The notes under the pieces are model-generated. The model was given only the letters and a program-made list of their open reading frames with translations, was not told the DNA's origin and ran no database searches. From Muricomes sp049840515 (GTDB taxonomy: Bacteria; Bacillota; Clostridia; Lachnospirales; Lachnospiraceae): a stretch of 64,000 nucleotides of DNA. The first letter of the stretch is position 1. The number at the start of each line of letters is the position of its first letter. The stretch lies in the NCBI GenBank assembly GCA_049840515.1, contig JASGKW010000011.1, forward strand, positions 186,001 through 250,000, written 5' to 3'. The position numbers were made by a program, and so were the translations under genes. Shown in pieces: positions 28,232-38,390 of this stretch.

Positions 28232-29992
28232 ATGAAGAACAAAACATATAATAAGAAAAAAATACTTGTTGTTTTTCTCTGTGCATTTATCGTTCTTTTT
28301 GCATTAATCGGACGTCTCGTTTACCTGATGGTGTTTGACGCAGAGTATTATCAGAAAAAAGCAGAATCCCTGCATGAAAGAGAGCGGGAAATTAAGGCGG
28401 CAAGAGGAGAAATTGTGGATAGAAATAAGACAGTGCTGGCTACAAATAAAACGGTCTGCACTATCTCTGTCATACACAATCAGATTGAAGACCCGGAGCT
28501 GGTTATCCGCACACTGATGAAAGAATTGGATCTGGATGAGGATAAGGTAAGAAAACGGGTGGAGAAAGTTTCTTCTATAGAAAAAATAAAAACAAATGTA
28601 GATAAAGAAACAGGGGACAGAATCCGTAATTATAATCTGGCGGGAGTAAAGGTGGATGAAGATTTTAAGCGCTATTATCCATATAATGAAATTGCATCTA
28701 AGGTACTTGGGTTCACGGGCGGTGATAACCAGGGAATCATCGGTCTTGAGGTCAAATATGAAGAATATTTAAAAGGAATTAATGGAACCATTCTCACGAC
28801 TACTGACGCAAGGGGAATTGAACTGGAAGGCGTTGCAGAAGACAGAATTGAGCCTGTGGCGGGACAGACGGTGCAAATCAGTCTGGATTACAACATTCAG
28901 GCATTTTGTGAACAGGCCGCCAAGAAAGCCATGGAAGAAAAACAGGCGGATGGAGTCTCTATACTGTTGATGAATCCCCAAAATGGAGAAATTCTGGCAA
29001 TGGTCAATGTTCCCGAATTTAATCTGAATGAGCCGTATATACTAAATACAGGAGTTGATATGGACACGTTGACAGATGAAGAAGTGCAAAATCAGTTGAA
29101 TCAAATGTGGAGAAACGGCATTATCAATGATACTTATGAGCCGGGTTCCACGTTTAAAATTATTACAACGGCTGCCTGCCTGGAAGAAGGTGTTGTGAGA
29201 TTAGATGACACTTTCTCCTGCCCCGGATACCGGGTTGTGGAGGATAGAAAAATAAGATGTCACAAGGTGGGAGGACATGGCACAGAAACTTTTGTGCAGG
29301 GCATCCAGAATTCCTGTAACCCTGTTTTTATTGATATTGGACTTCGTCTGGGGTCCGATAGGTTTTATGACTATTTTGGTCAGTTTGGTCTTCTGGGTCT
29401 GACAAATGTAGACTTACCAGGGGAGGCGGGGACAATTATGCACAAGAAAGAGGATATCGGAACCGTGGAGCTGGCAACCATGTCCTTTGGACAGTCTTTT
29501 CAGATTACACCAATCCAGATGGCAACTACTGTCAGTTCTCTTATTAACGGCGGAAGAAGGGTTACACCTCACCTTGGAATGGCAGTCTTAGACAAAGAAG
29601 GAAATGTGGTTGAAGAATTAAATTATAAAGAGAAAAAAGGAATTATATCGGAAGAAACCTCCGCTACCATGCGCATGCTTCTGGAAAGTGTTGTTTCAGA
29701 AGGAACAGGCAAGAACGCATATATTGAAGGCTATTCCATAGGGGGCAAAACAGCTACATCCCAGACTCTGCCGAGAAGTGCAAACAAGTACATTTCTTCT
29801 TTTATTGGCTTTGCTCCCGCAGAAAATCCCCAGGTACTTGGCATGGTGGTGATACATAATCCCCAGGGCGTATACTATGGCGGAACAATCGCAGCACCGG
29901 TGATGAAAAATATTTTTGACAATGTACTTCCTTATCTTGGAATAGAGAAAACAGAGACGGTAAATGAGGAGTCTGCTCAAGACAATTCTTGA
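28232..29992 (+). CDS. Class B penicillin-binding protein, SpoVD-like, with KTA in place of KTG
   Basis: 586 residues. One transmembrane helix (about 10-30), dimerisation domain (AARGEIVDRNKTVLATN) and transpeptidase with STFK (EPGSTFKIIT) and SCN (QNSCNPVFID). The third motif reads GGKTATSQ, so the usual KTG is KTA. No PASTA domain. The second PBP in this position is often SpoVD (spore cortex) in Clostridia; the assignment is from context. The start is 5 nt after an 18-bp hairpin. Confidence 0.88.
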   Translation: MKNKTYNKKKILVVFLCAFIVLFALIGRLVYLMVFDAEYYQKKAESLHEREREIKAARGEIVDRNKTVLATNKTVCTISVIHNQIEDPELVIRTLMKELDLDEDKVRKRVEKVSSIEKIKTNVDKETGDRIRNYNLAGVKVDEDFKRYYPYNEIASKVLGFTGGDNQGIIGLEVKYEEYLKGINGTILTTTDARGIELEGVAEDRIEPVAGQTVQISLDYNIQAFCEQAAKKAMEEKQADGVSILLMNPQNGEILAMVNVPEFNLNEPYILNTGVDMDTLTDEEVQNQLNQMWRNGIINDTYEPGSTFKIITTAACLEEGVVRLDDTFSCPGYRVVEDRKIRCHKVGGHGTETFVQGIQNSCNPVFIDIGLRLGSDRFYDYFGQFGLLGLTNVDLPGEAGTIMHKKEDIGTVELATMSFGQSFQITPIQMATTVSSLINGGRRVTPHLGMAVLDKEGNVVEELNYKEKKGIISEETSATMRMLLESVVSEGTGKNAYIEGYSIGGKTATSQTLPRSANKYISSFIGFAPAENPQVLGMVVIHNPQGVYYGGTIAAPVMKNIFDNVLPYLGIEKTETVNEESAQDNS

Positions 29993-30052
29993 AAAACCAA
30001 AAAGGATGAGGTATACTAGTGAAAGCGACAAAAGAGATGAAGAGGTGTATAT

Positions 30053-31008
30053 ATGAATTATCAAATTGTGATTCCGGTACTGATTTCGTTTGCATTAAGT
30101 TTGCTTCTGGGACCAGTTGTAATACCATTTCTCAGGAGACTGAAAATGGGACAGACAGAGAGGGAGGATGGAGTTCAGTCTCATCTGAAAAAAGCGGGGA
30201 CGCCGACTATGGGAGGGATAATTATCCTGGGCAGTGTGGTTATTACCTCCCTGTTTTATGTAAAAAGTTCCCCCAATATTATTCCCGTTCTGTTTTTAAC
30301 CATTGGATTTGGACTGATTGGCTTTTTGGATGACTATCTGAAAGTAGTCATGAAGCGCTCCGATGGCCTCTATCCGAAGCAGAAGATGGCGCTGCAGATT
30401 ATAGTGACAGCGGTGTTTGCCTATTACATCATAAAAGTGGCTAAAATTCCGCTGACCCTGCTGATTCCTTTTTCAGGGGGAAAGTACTGGGATATTGGAT
30501 GGGTTGCCGTAATCCTCCTGTTTGTTGCAGTGATTGGAACTGTAAACGGCACAAACTTTACAGATGGACTTGACGGTCTGGCTTCCAGCGTTACTGTGCT
30601 GGTAGCTACCTTTTTTACAGTGGTTGCAATTGGAACAGAGAGCGGCGTGGAGCCGATTACATGCGCAGTTGTGGGAGCGCTGCTGGGATTTCTTCTATTT
30701 AATGTGTATCCGGCCAGTGTATTTATGGGAGACACAGGCTCACTCGCGCTGGGAGGCTTCGTAGCGGGCACGGCCTATATACTGCAGATGCCGCTGTTTA
30801 TCATTATTGTAGGGCTGATTTATGTGGTGGAAGTGGTATCTGTTATGATACAGGTTCTTTATTTTAAAAAGACAGGGGGCAAACGTTTCTTTAAATGGCT
30901 CCCATTCATCATCATTTTGAATTGTGTGGGTGGTCAGAAACGAAAGTGGTTGCAGTATTCTCCATAACGACAGCAATTCTTTGTCTCATTGCACTTATGG
31001 GGGTATAG
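30053..31008 (+). CDS. mraY: Phospho-N-acetylmuramoyl-pentapeptide transferase, frameshifted
   Basis: About 318 residues after repair of a -1 shift at 30893-30895 (AAAA read as AAA). The repaired end FFKMAPIHHHFELCGWSE is the canonical MraY active-site His region, so the 30967 stop is an artefact. Other motifs: GTPTMGGI, GFLDDYLKV, NGTNFTDGLDGLA and NVYPASVFMGDTGS with the catalytic Asp residues. Makes lipid I from UDP-MurNAc-pentapeptide. Essential gene. AGAGGTG precedes the ATG. Confidence 0.94.
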
Positions 31009-31012
31009 AAAG

Positions 31013-32374
31013 ATGGAAATAAGAGATAAGAAAGTACTGGTATTTGGCTCCGGCATCAGTGGTGTAGCTGCAAGCCGTCTTCTCCTTGAACAGGGAGCGG
31101 AGGTGGTTCTCTATGATGGAGATGCATCCAAAGAGGCTGACAAGATTCAGCGTGAGATTCTCTGCGGCGGACAGGGCGATGTGCAGGTTATAGTGGGAGA
31201 AGCTGCCGGAGAAAATTATGGACAGTTTGGATTTGGTCATTATGAGCCCCGGCGTGCCTATGGACATTCCTGCTGTCATGAAGATGAAAGCGAAGAATAT
31301 TCCCATTTGGGGCGAGATAGAGCTTGCATATGTCTGCGGAAAGGGAGATGTGCTGGCAATCACCGGAACCAACGGGAAGACAACAACGACAGCACTGCTC
31401 GGACAGATTATGGCGAATTACAAAGAGAGCACTTTCGTAGTGGGCAACATTGGAAATCCTTATACCAGTGTTGCGATGGACACAGAGAGGATTCTGTTAT
31501 TGTGGCGGAAATGAGCAGTTTTCAGCTGGAGACTATACATACCTTCCGGCCTAAAGTAAGCGCGGTGCTCAATATTACTCCGGATCATTTGAATCGCCAT
31601 CATACGATGGAGGCATACATAGAGGCAAAGCAAAATATAGCGATAAACCAGACCGCGGATGATTTCTGTGTACTGAATTATGAGGACTCTGTGACAAGAG
31701 AATTTGGAGAAAAAATCAGAGCACAGGTTCTATATTTCAGCAGTCAGCGTAAACTAGAAAAAGGAATCTACCTGGATGACGGAAATATCATCTGTCACAT
31801 TGCAGGGGAACCTGAAAAAATTTGTCATATAAATGAATTGAAAGTTCTTGGCGCCCATAACCATGAAAATATTATGGCAGCGGCAGCTATGGCGGCAGCT
31901 TATAAAGTTCCCATGGAAATTATAAGAAAGACAATTATAGAATTTCAGGGAGTGGAGCATCGTATAGAATTTGTCACAGAAAAAAATGGAGTTTTGTTCT
32001 ACAATGACTCGAAGGGAACAAATCCTGATGCGGCAATCAAGGGAATTCAGGCGATGAACCGGCCTACTCTTTTGATAGGGGGCGGATATGATAAGGATTC
32101 TTCCTATGAAGAATGGATTGAGGCATTTGATGGCAAAGTAAAAAAACTGGTGCTGCTGGGTGCGACGAGAGAGAAGATTGACGAGACGGCCAGAAAGCTT
32201 GGTTTTACGGATACAATTCTTGTAGATACGCTGGAGGAAGCTGTGGAAACCTGTGTACAGTACGCTGTTCCGGGAGATGCGGTGCTCCTGTCACCGGCCT
32301 GTGCAAGCTGGGGCATGTTTAAAAATTATGAAGAACGTGGAGATAAATTCAAAAGTCTTGTAAATTGTTTATAA
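31013..32374 (+). CDS. murD: UDP-N-acetylmuramoylalanine-D-glutamate ligase, twice frameshifted
   Basis: About 453 residues after repair of +1 at 31212-31215 (extra A) and -1 near 31488 (lost G). N-terminal Rossmann VLVFGSGISGVAASRLL, MSPGVPMD, ATP loop ITGTNGKTTTTALL, AEMSSFQLE, ITPDHLNRH, YNDSKGTNPDAA and SPACASWGMF. Adds D-Glu to UDP-MurNAc-Ala. Essential. Starts 4 nt after mraY. Confidence 0.94.
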   Translation: MEIRDKKVLVFGSGISGVAASRLLLEQGAEVVLYDGDASKEADKIQREILCGGQGDVQVIVGEAAGENYGQFGFGHYEPRRAYGHSCCHEDESEEYSHLGRDRACICLRKGRCAGNHRNQREDNNDSTARTDYGELQREHFRSGQHWKSLYQCCDGHREDSVIVAEMSSFQLETIHTFRPKVSAVLNITPDHLNRHHTMEAYIEAKQNIAINQTADDFCVLNYEDSVTREFGEKIRAQVLYFSSQRKLEKGIYLDDGNIICHIAGEPEKICHINELKVLGAHNHENIMAAAAMAAAYKVPMEIIRKTIIEFQGVEHRIEFVTEKNGVLFYNDSKGTNPDAAIKGIQAMNRPTLLIGGGYDKDSSYEEWIEAFDGKVKKLVLLGATREKIDETARKLGFTDTILVDTLEEAVETCVQYAVPGDAVLLSPACASWGMFKNYEERGDKFKSLVNCL

Positions 32375-32388
32375 GGAGTGAATTTGTA

Positions 32389-33474
32389 TTGGAGCGTCCG
32401 GCTAAAAAAAAGCGGTATGACTACACCTTACTGATTGTTGTATTACTTTTGGTAAGTATAGGGCTGGTCCTTTTATATAGTACCAGTGCCTACAATGGAC
32501 GGGTAAAATTCCATGATTCTTTCTACTACCTGAAAAAACAGGGATTCGCAACTGTTCTGGGAATGATTGGAATGCTGATTGTGGCAAGGATTGATTATCA
32601 CAAGTGGGTGCCCCTGGCAAAACTGGGGTATCTGACAGCCATTCTGCTATCAGTTGCAGTTATGTTTATAGGGGATGAATACAATGGGTCCAAAAGATGG
32701 CTGTCTTTAGGGCCTGTTTCTTTTCAGCCCTCTGAATTTGCAAAAGTAGCAATTATACTTTTTCTCGCATGCCTGATAACAAAAAACGTAAAAAAAATGG
32801 GGAAGTTCACCACCCTTGTAAAGATGATGATTCCGGTACTTCCCGTGGTGGCTCTGGTTGGAGCCAGCAACTTGAGCACAGCTATTATTATTTTGGGAAT
32901 TGCTGTAGTTCTTATATTTGTGGCAAGCCCCAGATATGCTCAGTTTCTCTGGATGGGCGGTGCGGGAGTCGGGTTTATGGGAATATTTCTGGCACTGGAG
33001 AGCTATCGTCTGGAGAGACTGGCTATCTGGCGCAACCCGGAGATGTACGAGAAAGGGTATCAGACGTTACAGGGACTCTATGCCATCGGCTCAGGCGGCC
33101 TTTTTGGGAGAGGGCTGGGGGAAAGTGTGCAGAAGCTGGGCTTTTTGCCTGAGGCTCAAAATGATATGATATTTTCTATCATATGTGAAGAATTGGGGCT
33201 GGTGGGAGCCAGTCTGATTATCCTGCTGTTTTTAATATTAATCTGGCGCTTTTTTGTCATCGCAACACGGGCGAAAGATTTGCTGGGCGCACTCATCGCG
33301 GCGGGAGCGATGGCTCACATGATGATTCAGGTGATTCTCAATATTGCAGTTGTGACAAATACCATACCGAATACAGGGATTACACTTCCCTTTATCAGTT
33401 ATGGGGGAACATCAGTCATGTTTCTTCTTTTGGAAATGGGGCTTGTACTAAGTGTTTCAAATCTGATAGAATGA
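32389..33474 (+). CDS. ftsW: Cell division SEDS protein FtsW, paralogue 2
   Basis: 361 residues, ten expected transmembrane helices. LLYSTSAYNGR, KRWLSLG with FQPSEFAKVA, GYQTLQGLYAIGSGG, NDMIFSIICEELGLVG and LPFISYGGTS. The start is taken as TTG 32389, with AAGGAG 10 nt upstream; the upstream TTG 32365 lies inside murD. Context in the division cluster favours FtsW. Septal glycan polymerase. Confidence 0.92.
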   Translation: MERPAKKKRYDYTLLIVVLLLVSIGLVLLYSTSAYNGRVKFHDSFYYLKKQGFATVLGMIGMLIVARIDYHKWVPLAKLGYLTAILLSVAVMFIGDEYNGSKRWLSLGPVSFQPSEFAKVAIILFLACLITKNVKKMGKFTTLVKMMIPVLPVVALVGASNLSTAIIILGIAVVLIFVASPRYAQFLWMGGAGVGFMGIFLALESYRLERLAIWRNPEMYEKGYQTLQGLYAIGSGGLFGRGLGESVQKLGFLPEAQNDMIFSIICEELGLVGASLIILLFLILIWRFFVIATRAKDLLGALIAAGAMAHMMIQVILNIAVVTNTIPNTGITLPFISYGGTSVMFLLLEMGLVLSVSNLIE

Positions 33475-33544
33475 TGATAACTATTCAGGAGAATGGAGCG
33501 TGACAAAATCAAGCTGGTTTCCTGTTGAGTGAGGAGGACCTTAG

Positions 33545-34483
33545 ATGAAACGCAGAAAGAAAGTAAGGCATGAGACATATGAAAAATTCGATGATGAGGC
33601 ATATGTAAATGAGATGTTAAACGAGGAGGGCCATCATGCCCCGCGTCCCAGGAAGAAAAAACGTCAGGGTGTATTTCTTGGGCTTTTAACATTTATTCTT
33701 GGAATTGCAATTATTGTATTTGCATTCGTGCTTCTTTTTCATGTTCAAAAAATAGAGGTAAAAGGAAATAAATACTGTACTCAAAATGACATTATAGCCT
33801 GGCTGAAGAAAGATAAGTATACAACAAATTCTGTCTATCTCTGGTGGAAATATAACCGTGGGGAGCCCGAACAGCTTCCCATAGTTGAATCATCCAGGAT
33901 TGTTATGAAAGCGCCATGGAAAGTGCAGGTTGTAGTGAAAGAAAAAGAAATAACGGGCTATATGGATTATAATGGCCAGTATCTTTATTTTGATAAGGAA
34001 GGAACGGCAGTTCTTATCACTGCGGACAAGCTGGATGGGGCGGCATATGTGGAAGGAATGGATGTGGAAGCCTCCAAGGTAAAGCTAGGGGAGGTAATCC
34101 CTGTTTCGGATAAAAAAGTTTTTCAGGGGATTGTGGAACTCTCACAGCTCCTTGCAAAATACGAACTCACTCCAGATAATATTTCCAGTAAAAAGGGCGA
34201 ATTGAATCTTTATTTTGGAAAGGTGGAAGTTCTTTTAGGAAAGGACAATTATGAGGAGCGTATCGCACAAATCCCGCCTATTTTACAGAAGCTGTCGGAA
34301 CGCTATCCTGGAAGCCAGGGGACTTTGCATCTGGAAAACTATAACATTTCGGACGAAACAATACGTTTTGTACCAAAAGAGGAGGACGCGGCTTCGGAAG
34401 ACAATTCTTCAGAAGATGGCACTTCTGAAGAAAGTACCACGGAAGATGCTGTGCAGCAAGATGGTACAGTGTATGAGCCATAA
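33545..34483 (+). CDS. ftsQ: Cell division protein FtsQ/DivIB
   Basis: 312 residues. Cytoplasmic basic tail with RKKKRQG, transmembrane helix (about 40-60, FLGLLTFILGIAIIVFAFVL), POTRA domain (FHVQKIEVKGNKYCTQNDI) and beta domain, ending in an acidic Ser/Glu tail (about 285-312). Scaffold of the divisome with FtsL. GAGGAGG precedes the ATG. murG, murB and murC are not present in this window. Confidence 0.9.
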   Translation: MKRRKKVRHETYEKFDDEAYVNEMLNEEGHHAPRPRKKKRQGVFLGLLTFILGIAIIVFAFVLLFHVQKIEVKGNKYCTQNDIIAWLKKDKYTTNSVYLWWKYNRGEPEQLPIVESSRIVMKAPWKVQVVVKEKEITGYMDYNGQYLYFDKEGTAVLITADKLDGAAYVEGMDVEASKVKLGEVIPVSDKKVFQGIVELSQLLAKYELTPDNISSKKGELNLYFGKVEVLLGKDNYEERIAQIPPILQKLSERYPGSQGTLHLENYNISDETIRFVPKEEDAASEDNSSEDGTSEESTTEDAVQQDGTVYEP

Positions 34484-34590
34484 AAGTGTTACTATTTTTT
34501 TGTGAACTTCGATTTGACTGCCGTGTGGCTTTTTTCGCCGCTAATAGGGCTAAACCGTAATAAAAAAATGTCTAAATCAGCAAAAATCTA

Positions 34591-34619
34591 TTGATTATTT
34601 ACCGGAAAGACTATATTAT
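34591..34619 (+). promoter_or_regulatory. ftsZ promoter
   Basis: TTGATT (34591-34596), 17 bp, TATTAT (34614-34619). Gives ftsZ its own promoter with a leader of about 73 nt. The gap 34484-34590 has short T-rich runs but no clear terminator. Confidence 0.5.
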
Positions 34620-34698
34620 ATACATATTGGATTCTATTGTTCAATCATAAAGGGAAGTATAAAGTAATATTAATAAGACCATAAAGGAGGAAGAACTC

Positions 34699-35910
34699 TT
34701 GTTAGAAATTAAAACAAACGAATCGGAAGCGGCTGCAAGAATAATTGTCATCGGAGTCGGCGGGGGCGGTAATAACGCAGTGAACCGTATGATTGACGAG
34801 CAGATTGCAGGCGTGGAATTTATCGCAATCAATACAGATAAGCAGGCACTTCAGTTATGTAAGGCACCTACTCTGATGCAGATTGGTGAGAAGCTTACAA
34901 AGGGACTTGGTGCAGGTGCACAGCCGGAAGTAGGGGAGAAGGCTGCAGAGGAGAGCGCAGAGGAGATATCTGCTGCATTGAAAGGCGCCGACATGGTATT
35001 CGTAACATGTGGTATGGGAGGCGGAACCGGAACAGGTGCCACTCCAGTTGTTGCGCGTATTGCAAAAGAGCAGGGCGCACTGACAGTAGGTGTTGTGACA
35101 AAACCTTTCCGTTTTGAATCAAGAACACGTATGGCCAATGCACAGACAGGAATTGATAAACTGAAAGAAAATGTAGATACGCTGATTGTCATTCCAAATG
35201 ACAAGCTGTTAGAAGTTGTTGATAGAAGGACAACCATGCCGGAAGCTCTGAAGAAAGCTGATGAGGTTCTTCAGCAAGGTATTCAGGGTATCACTGACCT
35301 GATTAACGTGCCTTCATTGATTAACCTGGACTTTGCAGATATCCAGACTGTTATGAAGGACAAGGGTATTGCACATATCGGTATCGGTGCAGGCCGTGGA
35401 GACGACAAGGCTTTAGAGGCAGTAAAACAGGCTGTTGCCAGTCCATTGCTTGAGACAACCATTCAGGGGGCATCCCACGTTATTATCAATATTTCTGGTG
35501 ACATTACATTGATGGATGCATCTGATGCAGCTGAATATGTACAGGAACTTGCCGGAGAGAATGCAAATATTATTTTCGGTGCTATGTACGATGATTCCAG
35601 GTCAGATGAGGCTACAATCACCGTTATTGCTACCGGCTTACATAATGTAGGCGGAAGTTCTTCTAAGCTGAAAGCGAGACTGGAAGGACAGCAGAAAGTG
35701 GGCTCCATTCTCCCGTCAGGAGATATGGTGAACAGAAATCCTATAGACATGGAGCGCAGAGCGGCTTCAGCGGCGACAAGAACACAGGGAACAGGGGCAT
35801 CCACAGGACGCCCGTCAGTGAGCCCAATGCCTACATTGGAGCAGCCAAGAACACCGTCAAGCAAGGTGAAGGAGCAGTCCATTAAAATTCCGGACTTCTT
35901 TAAGAAATAA
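34699..35910 (+). CDS. ftsZ: Cell division GTPase FtsZ
   Basis: 403 residues, intact. GTP-binding GVGGGGNNAVNRM, the tubulin signature GGGTGTGATPVVA (about 108-120), NVPSLINLDFADI T7 region with catalytic Asp, and the C-terminal conserved peptide IKIPDFFKK. Start TTG with AAAGGAGGAAG 5 nt upstream. Forms the division ring. Confidence 0.97.
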   Translation: MLEIKTNESEAAARIIVIGVGGGGNNAVNRMIDEQIAGVEFIAINTDKQALQLCKAPTLMQIGEKLTKGLGAGAQPEVGEKAAEESAEEISAALKGADMVFVTCGMGGGTGTGATPVVARIAKEQGALTVGVVTKPFRFESRTRMANAQTGIDKLKENVDTLIVIPNDKLLEVVDRRTTMPEALKKADEVLQQGIQGITDLINVPSLINLDFADIQTVMKDKGIAHIGIGAGRGDDKALEAVKQAVASPLLETTIQGASHVIINISGDITLMDASDAAEYVQELAGENANIIFGAMYDDSRSDEATITVIATGLHNVGGSSSKLKARLEGQQKVGSILPSGDMVNRNPIDMERRAASAATRTQGTGASTGRPSVSPMPTLEQPRTPSSKVKEQSIKIPDFFKK

Positions 35911-35930
35911 GAATAGTAAGATTAAAGTAT

Positions 35931-35974
35931 AAGAGCAGGAGAACCGTTGAAATAGCGGAGTTCCTGTTCTTTTA
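35931..35974 (+). terminator. ftsZ terminator
   Basis: AAGAGCAGGA (35931-35940) pairs with TCCTGTTCTT (35962-35971, one G-U), followed by TTAT. Confidence 0.7.
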
Positions 35975-36002
35975 TGCATATTAAAAGATTGGAGGACTAA
36001 TC

Positions 36003-36760
36003 ATGTCAATATTACAAGAATTACTACAGAAGGCAGATTCCTATAAACAAAAGATAACCTCTGCCCGGCCGCTGTCAGAAGAAGAACTGAAATCTCTCGA
36101 TAATTATTTTCGTGTTGATTTTACCTACACCAGCAATGCTCTGGCGGGGAATACTCTTACCATAGACTGAGACGAAGATGCTTCTGGAAGATGGAATCAG
36201 CATTGGCGGCCGCCCGATAAAAGATTGTTTTGAGGCTGTCGGCCATGGCGATGCTTATGATTTTATGGTGGAACTCGCAAGACAGCAGGATATGAATCTT
36301 ACGGAAGAAATTGTTAAAAATCTGCATTGGCTCTTTTACCAGAAGGTTGATGCCGAAAAGGCCGGCCGGTATCGTACGGTCCAGGCGTATATTTCTGGCA
36401 CCGAATATGTTCCTCCAGTTCCGGAAGAAGTTGAGCGGTTCATGGGACACCTTGCCGACCAGATTCTTTCTTCACGTTTTACCCTGCACCCCATTGAACT
36501 GGCAGCTATGGCACACAAACGCCTGCTTGATATTCACCCATTTACCGCTGGAAACAGCAGAATTTGCCCGGCTCCTGATGAATCTTATCCTGATGAATTC
36601 TGGATATGGAGTGGTGTCGATTCCTCCTGCCCGGCAGGAGGACTATATCAATGCGCTGTCCGATTCCCGGAGGATGAATGATATGGAGCCATTTTCCAAG
36701 CTGATTGCAGAATGCGTCATTGAAGCGGAGAGGGAGTACTGCCGGCTGTTAAAATTATAA
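36003..36760 (+). CDS. Fic/DOC-domain protein with a variant motif, twice frameshifted
   Basis: About 251 residues after repair of +1 at about 36165 (DFTYTSNALAGNTLTI-TETKMLL) and +1 at 36561-36562. The N-terminus (FTYTSNALAGNTLT) resembles the Fic inhibitory-helix region. The repaired core motif is HPFTAGNSRFARLLMN, against the consensus HPF-x-(D/E)-GN-(G/K)-R-xx-R: His and both Arg are kept but the acidic residue is Ala. Fic enzymes usually AMPylate Thr/Tyr/Ser of target proteins; loss of the acidic residue may change or abolish this. GGAGGA precedes the ATG. Not evidently linked to neighbours. Confidence 0.8.
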
Positions 36761-36812
36761 GAGCGCCGTTTTTATATTCTTTCCCGTGAACCCTTTGAAT
36801 AAGGTATATTCC

Positions 36813-36880
36813 GCTCCCGGACCAGACTGTCCCACAATCCTCTTTTATATAGTCTGGCGGTGGGAGCACCTATTTTATAT
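36813..36880 (+). terminator. Terminator-like long hairpin before uraA
   Basis: GCTCCC (36813-36818) with GGGAGC (36862-36867), and CCAGACT (36822-36828) with AGTCTGG (36851-36857), followed by TATTTTATATTT. Could end the fic transcript. Confidence 0.55.
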
Positions 36881-36908
36881 TTGTTTATAACAGGAAAAAT
36901 TTAAGTTA

Positions 36909-36937
36909 TTGCGTCAGTGTAGCAGTAGTGCTATAAT
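36909..36937 (+). promoter_or_regulatory. uraA promoter
   Basis: TTGCGT (36909-36914), 17 bp, TATAAT (36932-36937). Leader of about 40 nt; no PyrR-type attenuator seen. Confidence 0.6.
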
Positions 36938-36982
36938 GGGAAAGATAAAAAATTGGGATACAAGAGAGAAGTGGAGGATTAT

Positions 36983-38245
36983 ATGGAAAGTAAGAGAATC
37001 ATTCAGGTGGAAGAGAAAGTGCCATTTAACATGTTGGTGCCTTTGAGTATCCAGCATATGTTTGCAATGTTTGGAGCGTCCGTCCTGGTACCTTTTATCT
37101 TTGGAATCAATCCTGCAGTTGTACTGCTTATGAATGGGATTGGAACATTATTATTTATTTTTATCACAAAAGGAAAAGCACCGGCATACTTAGGCTCCAG
37201 TTTTGCGTTTCTTGCACCGGCAGGAATTGTTATCAGCAAATGGGGCTATAATTATGCCTTGGGCGGTTTTGTCGCAGTAGGAATTGCGGGATGTGTTCTG
37301 GCTTTGATTATTTATAAGTTTGGGTCAGACTGGATTAATATTCTACTGCCTCCCGCAGCTATGGGACCGGTTGTTGCACTGATTGGTCTGGAACTGGCGG
37401 GAACGGCGGCTTCCAATGCAGGGCTTAAAGATGAGATGATTGACATAAAAAATGTCATTGTTTTTCTGGTAACGCTGCTGACAGCAGTGCTTGGCTCTGT
37501 ATTATTCCGCAAGTTCTTATCTGTGATTCCTATTCTGGTAGCCATCATTGTATGGGATATGCGGCGTCTCGTCTTATGTGGCATTGTAAGTTTTGATGCA
37601 GTCAGCGCTGCTACATGGCTGTCAATTCCAAATTTTGCAATTCCGAAATTTAAATGGGAGGCAATCATTATTATCCTTCCTGTGCTTCTGGTAGTCACAT
37701 CGGAGCATATTGGGCATCAGATTGTGACAAGTAAGGTGGTTGAGAGAGACTTGATAAAAGATCCCGGACTTCACCGCTCCTTGCTGGGAGAGATATATCT
37801 ACTACACTTTCAGGTCTTGTAGGGTCCGTGCCAACTACCACATATGGAGAAAATATCGGGGTTATGGCGATGACAAAGGTATACAGCGTCTATGTAATAG
37901 GAGGGGCAGCGGTACTTTCTATTATCTGTTCTTTTATAGGGAAGATGACTACTTTAATTAATACCATCCCAGGGCCGGTTATCGGCGGTATTTCATTCCT
38001 GCTGTATGGAATGATTGGGGCATCCGGCATCCGTATTCTGGTCGACGCACAGGTGGATTATGGAAAATCAAGAAACATGGCTATGACGTCTGTTATCTTT
38101 GTTACAGGTCTTTCAGGAGTTTCTGTACAGTTTGGAGCGGTTAGCGGTTCTAGGGATGGTTCTCGCATGTGTGGTAGGTATGCTGATGGGACTGTTGTTT
38201 TTCATACTGGACAAGCTGAAATTGACAAATGACAGGGAGAATTAG
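36983..38245 (+). CDS. Uracil/nucleobase permease (NCS2 family), frameshifted
   Basis: About 420 residues after repair of -1 near 37791 and a second -1-type shift near 38141-38150; the repaired frame ends at TAG 38243-38245 (ILDKLKLTNDREN). NCS2 signatures: VPLSIQHMFAMFGASVLVP, SSFAFLAPAG and SEHIGHQIVTSK, then GSVPTTTYGENIGVMAMT with the conserved TTYGEN motif. Twelve to fourteen transmembrane helices expected; proton symport of uracil. The ATG at 36983 is chosen for GTGGAGG upstream rather than the TTG at 36953. Confidence 0.88.
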
Positions 38246-38311
38246 GAAAAAGGGGAATTTGTATAATTGCATATAGTAAGGAAAGTGAGTTATCAATATT
38301 TCCTGATATAG

Positions 38312-38366
38312 AAAACCCTGGCGGCTGGATACAGTAGATTTCTGTGTTCGGCCGCCAGGGTTTTTG
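38312..38366 (+). terminator. Strong bidirectional terminator after uraA
   Basis: 14-bp perfect stem AAAACCCTGGCGGC (38312-38325) and GCCGCCAGGGTTTT (38351-38364) with T run. The A-run on the left arm lets it also end the minus-strand prolyl-tRNA deacylase transcript. Confidence 0.9.
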
Positions 38367-38390
38367 ATAATACGATAATACGTTATCTAA

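Noticed and set aside
30890..31500. Programmed frameshifting in mraY and murD
   Set aside because: No slippery heptamer with downstream structure is shared, the shifts differ in sign, and the same kind of indel is spread over many unrelated genes.
36813..36880. Purine riboswitch or PyrR attenuator before the uracil permease
   Set aside because: The hairpin lies upstream of the permease promoter and lacks the conserved cores of those elements; it fits a terminator better.
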